Notes under the pieces: model-generated
Told to the model about the DNA's origin: nothing
Database searches by the model: none
Seen by the model: only the letters and a program-made list of their open reading frames with translations
Assembly: GCA_036172665.1 (NCBI GenBank)
Contig: CM069872.1
Location: 24,122,001-24,186,000 of the forward strand
Reading direction: 5' to 3'
Length of the DNA: 64,000 nucleotides
Source of the DNA: Prosopocoilus inquinatus
Taxonomy: Eukaryota > Arthropoda > Insecta > Coleoptera > Lucanidae
Shown here: positions 1 to 14,600 of the stretch, piece by piece
How positions within the stretch are numbered: position 1 is the stretch's first letter
Layout of the letters: each line of letters begins with the position of its first letter
Made by a program: the position numbers and the translations under genes

Positions 1-2643
1 AGCCTTGTTTTCTTTTATGGAAAAGTTAAATAATTGAGGCACTATCTTGTCCGATGAAAATTATTAAAACAATATACATGTAATAATTTTATAGCGGACA
101 TTCGAAAAATTGAGATTTAAGGCGACGCTTCGCTATGGGTTTTGCAGCTACTTCGACAAAATTTATAAATTAAATGATAAAGTTTTTATTACAAAATTCA
201 TAATCATTTTTGCTCGGATATTTCCAGGAAAAACTAAATACTTGCTTCAGAAATATCTCCCGATATTTTCAGGGTCAATAGAACATCAGATCGCCCTTAT
301 AATTTTTTTCCCAAAAGTGAATTGTTTAAGCGGCGCGTTGGGGAGTCCAGGAACTCGTTGATCCGGAAGACGATCCACCACGTGCACTTATTGTTTATTT
401 GAAAGAAACACTGACACGCTATTTACAATATATATTTACAAAAGCTTTTCCTAACACAAACTACAAACAATTATAAAAACATTTAATCGCGGTTTTAACA
501 CTTAGCTGATATGAAAATTTGACGCATTGATTTCGCGACCTGAAAACCCCTTGTTTTCGAATGCGCCTTTTTTCCTTGTGTTGAGCAATTTAAAACTTTT
601 GATTCAGGAATTACAATGTGGGGGAACGATGAAACTATTGGTCGTTGCTAACGAATAAACCGGTGATTGGTTGGGCTTGATAATTTAGAGAGTGAACTAA
701 AGAAATATTACTAATATATTTTCCTAGAATGCTGAAGCCGGGAAAAACCGTGTCTTAGGGTTGCGAATAAGGTAAGGGCGCCTAATGCTAGCTTAAACAG
801 CAAGGGGTCGGCGAGTCCTTAAGGCGGAATGCAAACGATGACAATGGACGGAATTAGAAATTGATGCGTTTCGATGTAAAATGCTCATTTAGTAGGTCTG
901 AGCGCAAACATTGAAATAAACCTTACAGTGAACTGAATGGGGCATACACAGCGGGTGATGGAATTTTACTTTAATAGTTCGGTATGAGAATAATTCGAAA
1001 GATTTGGAAATGCCAGATTACTGACTACGCGGAATATCTTCGAGTAATGAAAATGAATAACGTACATGCCAATATGATTAAATTATAAAAATAAAGAAAA
1101 TTAGAATGTATAGTTTTAACCTTAATCTAAAATAGCATAATGCTTAACATGAATAATAATATTTTGCCAATATCTTCTGGAACCTTTAAGTTATTAGACT
1201 AGTATTTTAAATGTTGGTATAAGGCGTCTAACTGCTCATAAACAGCATATTTGTCAGATTCTCGATCCCCCCTTCTTTTTAAGGGATAATTTTGAGTAAC
1301 TTTTAGTATTTTATCCCTAACTTTTTATTTTTTACATATTTCATCAAAAATTTGTGAAGGAATTATTCTTTAGATAATTTGGCATAAAAGAAGCTTTCTT
1401 ATTGCATTTCCATAAACCAAACCGTTTTCGAGTAATTGAGGTTTAAATGTTAGAATACGTCTATTATCCCCTTTTAGGCTATGTTATGGTTTACGCCCAG
1501 CTCGGGTAAATGTAATGATAGATTTAGATTCTCCGTGAAAAAGTGCCTTAATAATGTGAAAGTTATAAATGTCTAGCTTTATCGGTTTTCGATTTAAAAA
1601 ATAAAAACGAAAATGAAAAATTTTAGATTTTTCTCAACAACTTCAAGACGAAAAGGAATAATTTAAATTGCTTTTTAGATTATTAATTAGTATGAAAATA
1701 CGCAACTTTGGTCTAATATAAGCCACCTCGTATCTCTTAATATAAGTGAGATCCCCATGCTTGGGCTCGTATACATGTCACTTTTGAAATAACTCAATTA
1801 CTTTCTACAAAAAAAAACAAAATAATATGCATACGCTCGGAAGCAATCGTTTTTTCTTCTGGCACACGAAATTTAAAGCACAGTTAGAGCTCATTTTAGT
1901 ATTTTCATTATTATAAAAATCTTTTACATTTATAACAATTTAAACGAGAAACTGCGACTTCATAAAATGCGGGCTGGTAATATATTGCGAGCGAAGAGCC
2001 TTAATAAATTCTTTCATTCATTCTTTCATTGTCAACTAAAAGAAGTTTTTTTTTGTTGTACCTTATATGTAAATATGAGATTCACTTAAATACAATCGCA
2101 AAATAATGCAAGAAGAAGAAATTATGCATCTTTTCGATCTTTTTCCTTCAATTCTATTTAATTACTATGAAGGGTAGTAACCGAATAAATTTTTAAGCAA
2201 ACTAATATGCAGAAAATTTGCCCGCACACGTGGTACCTGTCACAAAGAGGGCAACGTACGACAGGGTTCACGTTGATTTTCACTTAGAATGCTGTTACGC
2301 GGATGGTCGCGAATCGGATTCCTACTCACCAGAACCTGACCATGAAAACCATAAACCCGTTCACTATAACAGACGCTCTCTATCTAACGTGCGGAGGCTG
2401 GACGATTTTAAGAATATTTATGTGTCGGTGCACGTATTTAAGAAAATCTAAAGTGACAACGCCTTATCATTTACAGTTAACAGTTTATTTACCAATAGTG
2501 TGTAGGTATAACAAAGACATGTACAAACAGTAAAAAAACTTTCACCTTGTCTCTTTAATTTTGTTGTTACGATTCAGCTACCACCAGAAACTTTCATTTC
2601 TTGGTACCATCTGGCAGCTCATATGAGTTTTTTTTTGTTACAG
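1..2643. other. AT-rich stretch upstream of the LRR gene, no gene recognised
   Basis: No open frame here has a recognisable domain; the longest (110-361 and 2218-2451) are short and look like chance frames. The segment probably holds the promoter and 5' noncoding exon(s) of the LRR gene that follows, because a T-rich tract ending in an AG at 2642-2643 sits just before its start codon. Positions 300-850 are somewhat more GC-rich and could be an old repeat fragment, but I cannot name it. Confidence 0.4.
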
Positions 2644-2646
2644 TTT

Positions 2647-5600
2647 ATGATGATTAAATCGAAGATATGGATCTTCATTTACATATTTTCGATGGCATGT
2701 TGCGATGTATGCCGCGAGAATTGCAAGCAGAGCCGGATTCAAGGTCTTCTCAGTGTCGACTGCTATGACCAGAACCTCAGAGAAGTGCCCAATTGTCTTT
2801 CCAGCAATGTTGAGGTAGGTATGTCCTTCTAATAACACCAGCCTGCGAAGGTTTTGCGGATGACATCAAATTAGGTGTATGTAGTAGATTTGGTGTTCCT
2901 GAGTTCTATGTAGTAGATTTGGTGTTCCTGAGTTCGAGAAAAATATAATAATTTTTTCATCACGCACCACTTTTCTTTTAAATAACAGTATTTCAAAGTA
3001 GGTTTTTCAGTCACAATTTTCGAGAAGCCAACTGTTACTCACTGGTTTGCACATTTTCACTTGTCATTATTGACAGATTTGTGCCTAGGATTGCCTAAGT
3101 GTTTATACGTTTCATGCTATACGAAATATTAGTTTGATACTATACCGTGTATTCCTGTTTAAGCAAATATTGAGAAAAAAATGAATGATAAGGTAAATGT
3201 TTCTAAAAGAGGTTGTCTAAATAATTTGCTACATTTGTGGTTGAAACAAAAAAAAACACCAAAATAGGTTTGCTATATCCAAAGTTCGTTATAACCGGTA
3301 AATAAAAACGAAGTATGTATTCAGTAGGGTTATAAGCGAGAGTTCTCTACAAACGCATTCACTGTAGTGGGCTTTGACAGACAAACTACAATCGAACCTC
3401 CATAACTCAAATTTCAAGGGACCGGAAAATTACGAGTTATAGAAATTTCCAGTTAAAGAAATAGATAGCAGTTACATATAATGTGCAAAGACCATCACTA
3501 AATTTCGACTTACAGAAAACGTCGATTTGTGGAGGTTCGAGTTAAAGAGGTGAGACTGTGTATATTTTTGGAAGTAAAAAGAGGATTTTTTTTAATTCGA
3601 GAAAATTTACTGAATTTTTAATCTAAAATATTAAAGAAAATAGTTTTTAAAACTTTAACTGGACAGTTTTAAAATTGGATAAAAATCGACTTCAATTACA
3701 ATAACAAAGTTGATTCTCATTTCCAATCGTCACTTGTTTTTTTTTTTTAGTAAATTCTGGCGATTCAGGTAAATCCCTAAAACGTTTGCAATTAACATTT
3801 TTTTTTATATGTCTGATAATAAAGTGTGCAAGTACCGTACAAAATGTTAACAAAAACTCTCTAGACAGTTTAATTTTTTTTGGAACCTTGACGTGGTAGA
3901 AAAAAACTAATAACAGATTCCTTTTTATGATGTTGAAATCTTTGAAGAGCACAGTCTTATCTCATCCGCAAAAAAAATATCTTTTCGCAGGCTAGTGTAA
4001 TCATTTGTTTCAGCTTATTTTTTGCTGAAATTCATAATAATCTCTAAAAATCCGTAATAAATGGCTGGGAGGGGGTGTAATAAAAAACCGTTTAGATTTT
4101 ACTTAGTTATAGTTAGTCACACATAAAAATTCAAATTGTACTGCAAAGATCCCAATTTAAAACGCATTCACTGTTCTTCATTGCTTGCCGCTGAAAAAAA
4201 TTGGTACAGTAGCTGCAAAGAATCTAAGGTTAAATAATGATTGTGTCCGCGCCGCTACTTTAATTTATAAAGTATTAAATGATGAGAATACTGCGAGTAT
4301 CATTTTCTTTTGTTTTTTTGTTCAATTGATATTTTTATTGATGTTTTGCATTTTCCAAATCAACCTTTGTTGAACATGTTGCCCTTTCTAATCAGTCTTT
4401 CAACCCAGATAACACTTCTGTGTCCCTTTTACGTTGCACTTCAAAGACAATTTTGTTCTTGAACAAGTGATAGGAAACCACTCTCTTGTTCCTAAACTCC
4501 GCGTCAGGTTAATAAAACACAACGGTTTGACCGTAAAAAATATATTTTCTTCTCCTCATGTAACACCCAAACTCTCAACTATTCCACCCCACTCTTCTCT
4601 CACACTCCTCCATTTCTTTCACACTCATTGTTACCAACTTTGTTTTGCTTTATGTTCCTATCACTCGGCCAACCTGAATAAATCTTGGCCTCAAGATTCT
4701 ACTGTTACATTAAAAACTATTCTTTATTCTTAATCCTAATGCTTAATCTTAACTTTTTATGCTAATATTAACATTACATGTCATAGTCTTTCAAATAAGC
4801 TGGAACTTTCCGCTCTCGCTTTCCCGAACTGCACCCTTCATGTTGCTCGTCTACTTCTACCGCTTTACCCTGACTGGCCTCATCATCATCTTGGTCTTCC
4901 TGACTAACATCGTCCATTTTCTGTCTCTCCTCTTGATCGGCTTTGTCCTTCAAACTCATTTCATTGCTTTCTGGTTTATTCGGTTTCCATATTTTCAATT
5001 GTGAGACATGTGCTGTTGTCGCATAACATCTTCCTTTTTCCCTTTCTGCTAATTGAGCGACTCCATATGTATCACTGGGTAGGATCTTCGTTATTACCAA
5101 AGGTCCGCGAAACCTTCTTTGCATTTTCGTTGAATCTCCGGTAGCCACATGTGCTCTTTTCATGAATACTATGTCTCCAACGTCGTATTTCACGGTTGTT
5201 CGTCTGGATTGGTCGTATCTGGCCTTATACTTTTCCTGTTCTTGCCGAATGCGTATTTTTGCTTCTTCTCTTAATTGTTCTGGTTTTGTGTAATTTTCAT
5301 TCTCTATGGTTAATCTTCTTGTTCTCCCATCTCCTACACGAGGCATATATCCATACAGCAATTCAAATGCAGACTTTCCAGTAGTCTTATTGGTAAAAGA
5401 GTTTAAATCAAACTGCATTTTCTTCATGTTAACAACCCAGTCTGTCCCATTTTCTGTTGTAATCTGCATCATAGGCAGTAATGTTGCGTTCATCCTCTCA
5501 ACTAACCCGTTTGCTTGTGGATATCTCGACGAGTTTACCGTATGTCTGATTCCATGTTTCTGACAGAAATCTTCAAATCTCTTTGAGGTGAAACACGTTC

Positions 5601-8600
5601 CTCTGTCGCTTATTATCCTATCTGGCGCCCCGAAGCAATTCACAAATTCTTATAACCTTTTCAAGTTAGTCTCTGTTCTTGTGTCTCTTACAGGATTTAA
5701 ACTTACGTACTTGATTAAATTATCACACATTACTAACAAAAATTTATTCTTTTTCTTAGTACTGATAAAGGGTCCTAGGTGATCTACATGAACTACTGAG
5801 AAAGGACGGTCTCCTGGTGGAATCGGATGCAGATCTCCTGGCTGTCGTCCTACTGGATTCTTGCTTAATATACACTCAACACACATTTCAATATGTTCTT
5901 TAACATAACCACGCATGTTTGGAAAATAATAGTATCGTCGCATGTTGTTAAGTGTTCTTTCCACCCCTGGATGTCCCTTAAGATCATGATACTTGGTGGT
6001 TAGCGACTTTCGCATTGACTTTGGCACTACATACACCAATTGTTTATTTCCCGCACTAATTTCTGTCTCTTTGTGTAAAATACCATGTTTCAGTTTAAAA
6101 TCTTTTACTAGGTCCTTTTCACTTTTACTCACTTTAATTTCACCACCCTTTAAAACATCAATTTTCCTTTTTAAATCAACATCCGAATACTGGAATAGTA
6201 TTAGCCCTTCCTCTCGGTTTAGTACGGAAAATACCATTGGCTTCTCATCTTTCTGATTGGTGTTGTCTTTTTCCGGCAGTACACGGCTCAGTGCATCGAC
6301 ATGCCTCATCTTGTCTCCGGGTCTGTGCTTTATATCAAACTGATATTAGCTTAGCAGATTATGCCATCTTATTATTTGAGGATTCTTCGTACGATTTGCA
6401 TTTAAGTATATTAGAGCTTCACAATCAGTGATTATCGAAAATTTTATACCTATTAAGAATATTCGTAAGCGTCCCACAGCCCATACTATAGCCAACAACT
6501 CTAATCTTCTAGAATGATATGATCTTTCTACTTCTCATGTTCTTCTACTGATGGTATAAACTGGGTGCATTTGTCCATCCTCGTCTTCTTGCATCAACAT
6601 TGCCGCAAGTCCCACCGAACTAGCGTCTGTGTGAAGTTCCGTATTCTTCGATTTTGGATTCTAGATGTACAATACTGGTTCAGACGTCAAAGCATTTTTC
6701 AAGTCATCTAATGCCTTCTCTTGTTCTTCATTCCAGATAAAGTCTATATTCTTTTTCGTCAACTTCGTAAGCGGTTCGGCCCTCTCTGCGAATCTTTCCA
6801 CAAATCGTCTAAAGAAACTTGTAAGTCCTAGGAAACGCCTGAGCTCATGTACACTCTGCGGTCTTGGAAAATGATCGCCTCTTGTTTACCTAGTCCTGGT
6901 TTTATACCTTCTGCTGACACTATAAATCCCAAGTATTCCACACTGGTTTTCCCAAACTGACACTTAGACAGTTTAATAGTCAAATGAGCTTGACGCAAAG
7001 CTTCAAAGACTTCTCGAAGTTTCATCATTAAGTGCGACCAACTTTTGCTGAGTATTAAAATATCATCGAGATAAAATAATACAACTCGATTTCTCAAAGG
7101 GCCTAAGGCAATTTGCCTTAATTTTGAAAAATAGAACGGCGCATTCGTCAAACCGAACATCGCTCGTGTAAATTCTCCTGTCTCATCCGGAGTAATAAAA
7201 GCTGTCTTCTCTTGAGCGTCTTGTGTTAAAGGTAATTGTAGGTACCCATGCGCTAAATCCATCACCGTAAACATTTTGCTTCCAGCCAGCATTTCTAGAT
7301 GTTCATCTATGTTTGGTAGTGGGTATGATATTTTCTCCGTTTGCATATTTAGCTTTCGGTAATCCACAACTAATCTCGATTCTCCAGTTTTCTTCTTCAC
7401 CAACAAAACCGGGCTCGCATACGTCGAATTTGTCTCTGTGACTAAACCTGCTTGTTTCCAATCACTCACTATCGACTTAATGACTTCCCTCTCATTTGTA
7501 CTCGCTTTGTATGGTTTGGAATTTTTTGGTACGCTACCTGGTTTCTCTTTAATGTCCATATGAAGCAATTCAGTTTTCCCTAATTCATGTACGTTTTTGG
7601 CCACACAGTCTCTGTAATTATTCATCAATTTAACCAATTCTTCCAACTCTTCATTTGCAATGTCTCCCGTATTCAGTTCTTCTGCAGTGATGCCATCCCC
7701 TACCTCACGAATTGTTGATTCCATGATCTCAGCACTTGCAATTCTGCCTATTTCTTCTCCTATCACAATCCTTTTCTCTTCCCCTGAAATGTTCAAAATT
7801 GGCAAACAGACATTGTTGTTACACTCCTGTACATTAATGAAGTTCATCGAATTCTGTGGTAGTACTGCGTTCTCCTTTGCTACTAATTTCAAATTTTTAC
7901 TCCGCTTTTCTTGGGACTCTACCAAAGGTAATTGCAAATCATCTCTATGTTGAAACCAAAGCTTGTCATTACTTTAAAATAAGCTATATGAGGTTGTTCC
8001 GTAAAAGTTCTGCCAACAATTATGTCCAACGGTTGTACATCGTCTGGGACAACTCTTAAATTTACGTCACTTGCTTCTACCCCATCAACTGTCATTGTTG
8101 CGTTTACAGTGCCACACGATTTTACGGTAAAAGAATTGGGTCCGCAACCTTCTAATTCTGTTGGGCTTCGCTTTATGTCAAAATTCCCCTCAATGGCTGC
8201 GGTTGCTTTTATCGTGCAGTCAGAACTTCCACAATCAATCACAGCCGTATATTTCTTATCATTCACCTCTATTTCTTTGACATACTTATGGAAATTTTGC
8301 ATGCTCAGTTCATTATTTACTAAGTTTACATTACCTTGGTTTAGCTGTCCGCAATTCTTTGCAATGTGCCCTGTTTTTGAACATTTGAAGCAGGTCGCAG
8401 GCTTCTTTGGCTCTTTACAGTCTCGAGCTAAATGTCCTACCTTGGTGCAATTAAAACATTTTGGCTCTCTTATATCTCGCTTCTCACTAAGTTCCCCTTG
8501 ACTGTCCGTCTTCCTTAGATTAGTCACCACTTTTGCATTTTTTTCTCCGTAACTCTGCCTTTCACTTTTATTTTCACTTGTACCTCTTCTGTTCTCTTTG

Positions 8601-11600
8601 TATTTTGACTCTACTTTCTCCAGTCTTGCTCCATTTATTCTTTCATAGGTTAGAATGTCCTGGTAAACCTCATCCATGTCTTTGTGATGTTTTGCCATAA
8701 TTAAAGTACTTAGTTCCCGAAACCATAACCAAATTGCCACTTGCTCCTTGGTCTCACTGAACGATAACTTCAAGGCTTTACATAGCTTGACCTTTTCGTG
8801 GAAATACAAACTAACATTTTCTTTTGGTGATTGTGTTCTTGCTTGCATTTGTTTCCAACATTCCGTTAAGCTCAGTTCATGAATGAAAGTTTTCTTAAAA
8901 GCTTCCTTGAAATGTTCCCAACTTACTCTTTCATTATGTCTTCCTTCGAACCAATGACGTGCTGCTCCTTTGAAATGCATTCTTGCTTTTTCAAATTTGA
9001 ATGCATCTGGCCACCCATGTATATTAGCAGTGTTTTCTATTAAATCTAGCCACAATTTAGCTTAATCTTGTCCTCTTTCTGCAGTAAAATCATTCACATT
9101 CTTAGAAAGATCTGGTACAACACTAAAGTTTTTGACACTTTTGCGATTTTGCTGCTGACTCTGTAGCATGTTGATTAAAGTCATGTTTTATTGCATCATC
9201 GCATTTACAGTCATTAATACATCATTCACGGACACCTCTGCATTTCCCGTATTGCTATTTCTTTCTGTGCTGTCACTTCCAGCATTTTCCGCGTACTCCG
9301 TGCGCTCATCTCTAAATATTTCAGCACGCACATCTCTACTTACTGACGCTTCGTTCTGCCGCCTTTTACATGGAAGCTCTAACGTTTCGTTTTCATTTTC
9401 TGCAATGCTCGCCTACTCTTTTCACTCTGGGACATTTGCGCCACCACGAACTCCTCAAATGTGCTTGCTTGCACGTTAATTTCGCGATTGGACATTGTCA
9501 GTCTTCGCACTAACTTAACCTCACACTTTAGTTATAGGTAGTCACACACACCGCGTTTTTTATATGTATACCCGAACACCTGGATACACCACACACCTGA
9601 ATTGATAGGAAACCACTCTCTTGTTCCTAAACTCCGCGTCACGTTAATAAAACACAACGGTTTGACCGTAAAAAATATATTTTCTTCTCCTCACGTAACA
9701 ACCAAACTCTCAACCATAGAAAACCCTTTTCTAGAATACCAACCCAATGAAAACAAATTAGAACAGTTCGGCGCCATCTAGGTCTGGCAGGAAAATTAAT
9801 GCAGACGTCATGCGTGACGTCACAATAATTTTGAATTTTAAAGGCCAGTACTTTCATGTGATTAAATTTAATCGTTTATTAATTACTATAGAAAAAAAAG
9901 TGTATAGTAATTAACCAACGGTTAAAGTTAATCAGTGATGAAAATACAAGTCCTACGTGTATTTGTAGCGCAAAATATTTTATTTATTAATTATATTGAT
10001 AAGTGTTTGCCATATACAATCAGTATTTGAGAAATAATTTTATTTGCAACAACTTAGATTATTAATAGCAAGTTTAAACAAAATATAAACAAAAGCGTAA
10101 TCTCGCAACATTATATTTATTTTTATAAAATTTACAATACTTTATCATATCCTGCTCCAATTTATTCGGATCTTTTATATACATTTTTCCTAATGGAATA
10201 TTATTTAGTTTTTTTAAGTACGTATATATATATAATAAAATAAATTTTTTAAACATAACATTCTTAATGCTGTTAGTATGTTCACAATTGGCAAAATCAA
10301 AAGTAACGTGACAACTTATGTAACTTTCCAGTCTTTGTAATAAACAATTAACATGCAGTACAGAAGGTATGACAGCACGCAGAATATAATAAATATTTTT
10401 CATATTAACAAAAACGCTATTGTTTACATAATATAAATCACAACCTTCTCTTTCCTTCAATGTTATGAATTTATGATAGGGTTCTGGAGGCCCAATTAGC
10501 AATATGTTAAGTTTACATACAGCGCAATCTTTTATAATAGGTATAAGATTTTTAACTAAGTAGCCACTGATATAAGCTACTGCGGCATCTTCAATAACTG
10601 ACGTTTCCTCCAATACAAATTCAGGAGGATGCCATTTATCTGGAATGTCTATTTCTGTTTGTGTTTGTAACAACTGCTTTAAATCTACCGCTAGTAATCC
10701 ATAATCGTCTTCACAGTTTGAAACTTTCGATTGTGTTTTGGCAAAATTTTGAATTAATAATGATTTATAGTAGGTTTGAAATTGATAACAGCTAGGATTA
10801 GTATTTCTAACACCGTATTGCCTCACTAAACAAAAAAAATTTTCGATGGGGTCTTGATTGAAGTTTCTGGTTGAGAATGTTTTAAATCCGAACTTTGACA
10901 GTTTTTGTTTGATTAACAAAAATCCTTTTAAAGTTCTCAACCAACCATCTAAAACTGGAGGCTTACTGCGATCTTGTGGCTTCGTACAAATAAATTTCAT
11001 GGTTTCAAAAACTTTTAATGATTCAATCCAAAACTTTCCATGGAAAGACTTCTCAGACACTGGACCTTTGAATGGTTTACCTGCTGTGGAACTAGTCTTG
11101 CTGCAATTAAGACTATCGAACACTTTGTCTAAAAATAAAAATAATTCTGCTGTTTCCAATGCTTCAGAAGGGACACTAATTGTTCCATCTTTACTCTTAG
11201 CACTAAATGTTGCACAATATTTTATCGCCGCTGCTGCTGATTCACTGAATACTTGACTACATACAGAAACTTTCATTTTCTTAATTTTTTCTGGTATCAC
11301 ATGTATGTCAGTAAGTTTTCTCACTACTCTTATGTTGTATTCCTTATCAATCAAGTATGTATTGAGAATGTGTTCCCATTTGGCTGTATATTGCTTACCA
11401 TCTTTCATGAACATTAAATTTTTTGTTACTAAATTGTTCCTCATACTTTTGAGTAAATGTGGAACATCAAATATAGGTATAATATCCTCTTCATCTATTC
11501 TAATGGTTCCATTGTCCACAGTTTGACCATTTCTTATTGCTACTCTCTGCGTTTCTTCTAATAGCATATTAATAGCTTTTATATTAGTGGTGCTCTGATC

Positions 11601-14600
11601 ACAAACTGACGCAATTAGCTTCAAGCCTGTATATTTTGACATTCTTGCTATTTCTTTATAAAAATGTACTATTTCCACTGCTGCCATTGCTGCTTTTGTA
11701 TATCCATATCCTACTGGCTGTTTCCAATTTTTATTAATGCCACGTAACATGAAAACTATTACATGGTTTGCTACTTCATTAGTTTTGTGCCACCCATAAT
11801 CTTTAAAACCAACAATTTTGTCCTTATGTTGTAAATAATCCAGATGTGGCAGAAGTTGCATTTCATCGAAAATCAACGTGCATACGCGATCTTGTTTGTT
11901 ACACTTACTGAACTTGTTTTTTAATAAATTAAATATTGATTTTGAAATTCCAGGTTCCAATATGACACCATTTAATAAATTTCTTAATGTACTTATGGAC
12001 GGTAAGGTAAACAAATTTGACAATAGTTTATACATTTTTGGACTAGTTTTCCACAATGTCACAGCATCAGCTTTATCTTGAAAACTATATTTTCGAGCTT
12101 GTTTCTTTCTAGCAGCATTTCGTACCTGATTTTCAAAAAATCATAACTGGAAAGGAGTAAACTTTGCCGTTAACTTTTCAAATGCTGTTGTCTTTATCAA
12201 TTGTCGAACAGTAGATAATTGTCTTTTGTTGGTAGCATTCGTAGCTTCCAGTTTCCTAGCTTTTCTTCCCAACACCTTCAATTCCTCATGTAGAACTCGT
12301 TCCTTATGGGTCAAATTCTTTACTCTGGTAACTCCCAACAAAGATAAACCTGATCCTGTAAAATAAATTAATTACAAATGTATTATTTAGGCATTGCAAA
12401 CTTTTATACTTTTTGGATTCTGTTTCTGTTTTTCTGTTATTTTGGTTACCCTCTCTTGTGTAACGGAATCTAAACCGCAACCTTCTGCAAGTAGCTGTTT
12501 TCGTGCAGATACTGTTTGCAAATTAAGATTTTCGTATGATAGACCAGGTTGACTCACTGAAAATATTATTAAAAATCATTCTAAATACCTTAATTATATA
12601 GAATTTTACCTTCTACCAAAGATTCAATTTGTTTCTGAGTAGAAGGACCAGGCTGAGGTTCATGCATATCAATCGTCATTGCTTCATCCATTTTTGCCTT
12701 TGTCTCTAAATATATTCTTAGTGGAGAAATATTTAACTGTGTTTGTAAAGTTTCTGGAGTTCTTAATAAAGGCGATGGAGGTGTAATATTACATGCTGCT
12801 TGTTGTGCCTCATCCGAAATATCAATGTTAACATCAACATTTATTAGTCCTGCAATTGAAAAGAAAACAAATCTGTTATGCAACATCTACAGTATAAGTC
12901 AATTTCAAGCGATCGAGCTGTATTGTAATAGCTAATTCGATTGTATGTCCTAGAGAGCACCAGCATACTCTAGCTAAGAAAATGTGTTCGATATTTACAC
13001 ATTTAAGCTAAGGCATTGTGTCACATTCCAGTAGGTGTAATCGAAATTGCTTGAAATTAACTACAATATCTCTGTCATTTTTTTTAGGAAGTGTAAAAAT
13101 GTTAGAATGTTATCATTTTGGTAATTTCTAAGAACCCATCAACTAATACTAACATAACAAAACACTGATACATTTGCAGTTTTGAAGGTGTTCATATAAA
13201 TCTGTATAATTTAGAGAATGAAGTTTTACCTGGCAAATTAAGAGTTGGAATCACTCCTTTTTTTAAGCCTCGTCCAATGTAATCATCTGCTTTAAAATGT
13301 CTGTCACACACTCTTAGATTTTCATATACATAGTTCGCAGGTGTATGCTTCAGTTTTGGTTGTCCAATTACTTTTACCCATTGAAAATGTGTGTCCAAAT
13401 AAAATTTGGGGTTGGGAAAACGAAAAAATCTTCTCTTCGCATCCTTAGGTACACAACCAGGTACTGCACATTTTGTATGACTAGACATGTTTGAAGATAT
13501 TGACTTGGAAACACGTCGATAGTACAAATCTAAAAACGACAACTTATTTTATATTATTTTGGTTACTTACGAAATGTGTAATACAACTAGATGCCAATAA
13601 TTCAACAATTATTTTAAAACCTAAAACTCATCTTTATCAAGGATTTAACTTTGTTTTCAATACCGAACTATACCTAACTATATAATAAATATACTATACA
13701 ATAAATACACTAACTATATACTATGCACTAACTATAAACTAATATGAAATGTTCAATAAATATGTATACTAAAACACAAACAACAAACCAAACACAAAGA
13801 AAATATTTAACAACGCGTGCCATAAACTAACAAAACAAACATAAAGTCCATCAGTTTAGCCAATATTGCTAAAAGTAACTTAACAACTGTAAGAAATTGA
13901 AAATTCCTAGGTTCAGAGACAGCAACGCCATCTCATCTTGGCGGGGAAACTAATAAAATACCGGATTAATTGATACAATTTAAGTTGACACCCCCTGCTC
14001 TCAACTACTCCACCCCACTCTTCTCTCACACTCCTCCACTTCTTTCACACTCATTGTTACCAACTTTGTTTTGCTTTATGTCCCTATCACAAGTGTTTCC
14101 AAAATCGTCATTTAAAATCCCTATATCTTAACAACCAACCTGAGTCTTTAAAATTAATTTTTATGAATCGCTTAAATTTGTAATTTTTCACCCTGGCCTG
14201 GCTTTCTGAACGCGACCCCCAAATCTATATACTTTTCTACTTCACCGACTTTGTCTTCCGTGCCGGATGTTAGCCAATACATTTTCACCTTTCGCTACAC
14301 GTGCGTCTTCATTACTTGTAATTCAATTTTTTCAATTCTTTCATCAAAATGTAACAAACCTTGTTTTCTATTTTGATGCTGAAGATGGCCTTTATTTTGT
14401 ATTAAGACATGCCGAAACATATACCGGCTGTTTCAAATTGAGTGTGCACTGAAGGGATCTCCTAAACCGTAAGAGATACAAATTCGGTTAAAGGGAGGAA
14501 AAGTTGCACGAATTAATGCCTTCTTCGTATCCACAGACAGAATGATTTTTTTCTTATTTCTTCTTGAGATATTAATGAAAATGTAAAAAAAGTTGATTCT

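Larger units (their letters stand above)
2831..4004. repeat. Candidate nonautonomous DNA transposon with terminal inverted repeats
   Basis: About 2832-2862 and the reverse complement of about 3961-4004 share the motifs AGCCTGCGAA and TTTTGCGGATGA in the same order, so the segment is bounded by imperfect inverted repeats of about 35-45 bp. No transposase domain is seen inside. The target duplication is not clear. It lies in intron 1 of the LRR gene, directly after the exon 1 donor. Confidence 0.4.
4468..14089 (-). mobile_element. Ty3/gypsy LTR retrotransposon (family A), antisense in intron 1, split by a P-like element
   Basis: The left LTR is 4468-4663 (196 bp). The right LTR is 9603-9714 plus 14006-14089 (112+84=196 bp) once the nested P-like element and its duplicated 8 bp are removed. 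LTR termini are TGATAGGAA...TCCTATCA or a close variant. A 4-bp target duplication CAAG flanks the whole (4464-4467 and 14090-14093). Minus-strand order is gag, protease, RT, RNase H region, integrase, GPY/F-like tail. Frames are broken in several places, so the element is dead. It is antisense to the host LRR gene. Confidence 0.9.

Noticed and set aside
110..361. 83-codon frame near the window start
   Set aside because: No domain, AT-rich composition, no supporting signals.
3692..3952. 86-codon minus-strand frame beside the right inverted repeat of the 2831-4004 element
   Set aside because: It needs a GTG start, is Lys/Leu-rich and has no transposase motif.
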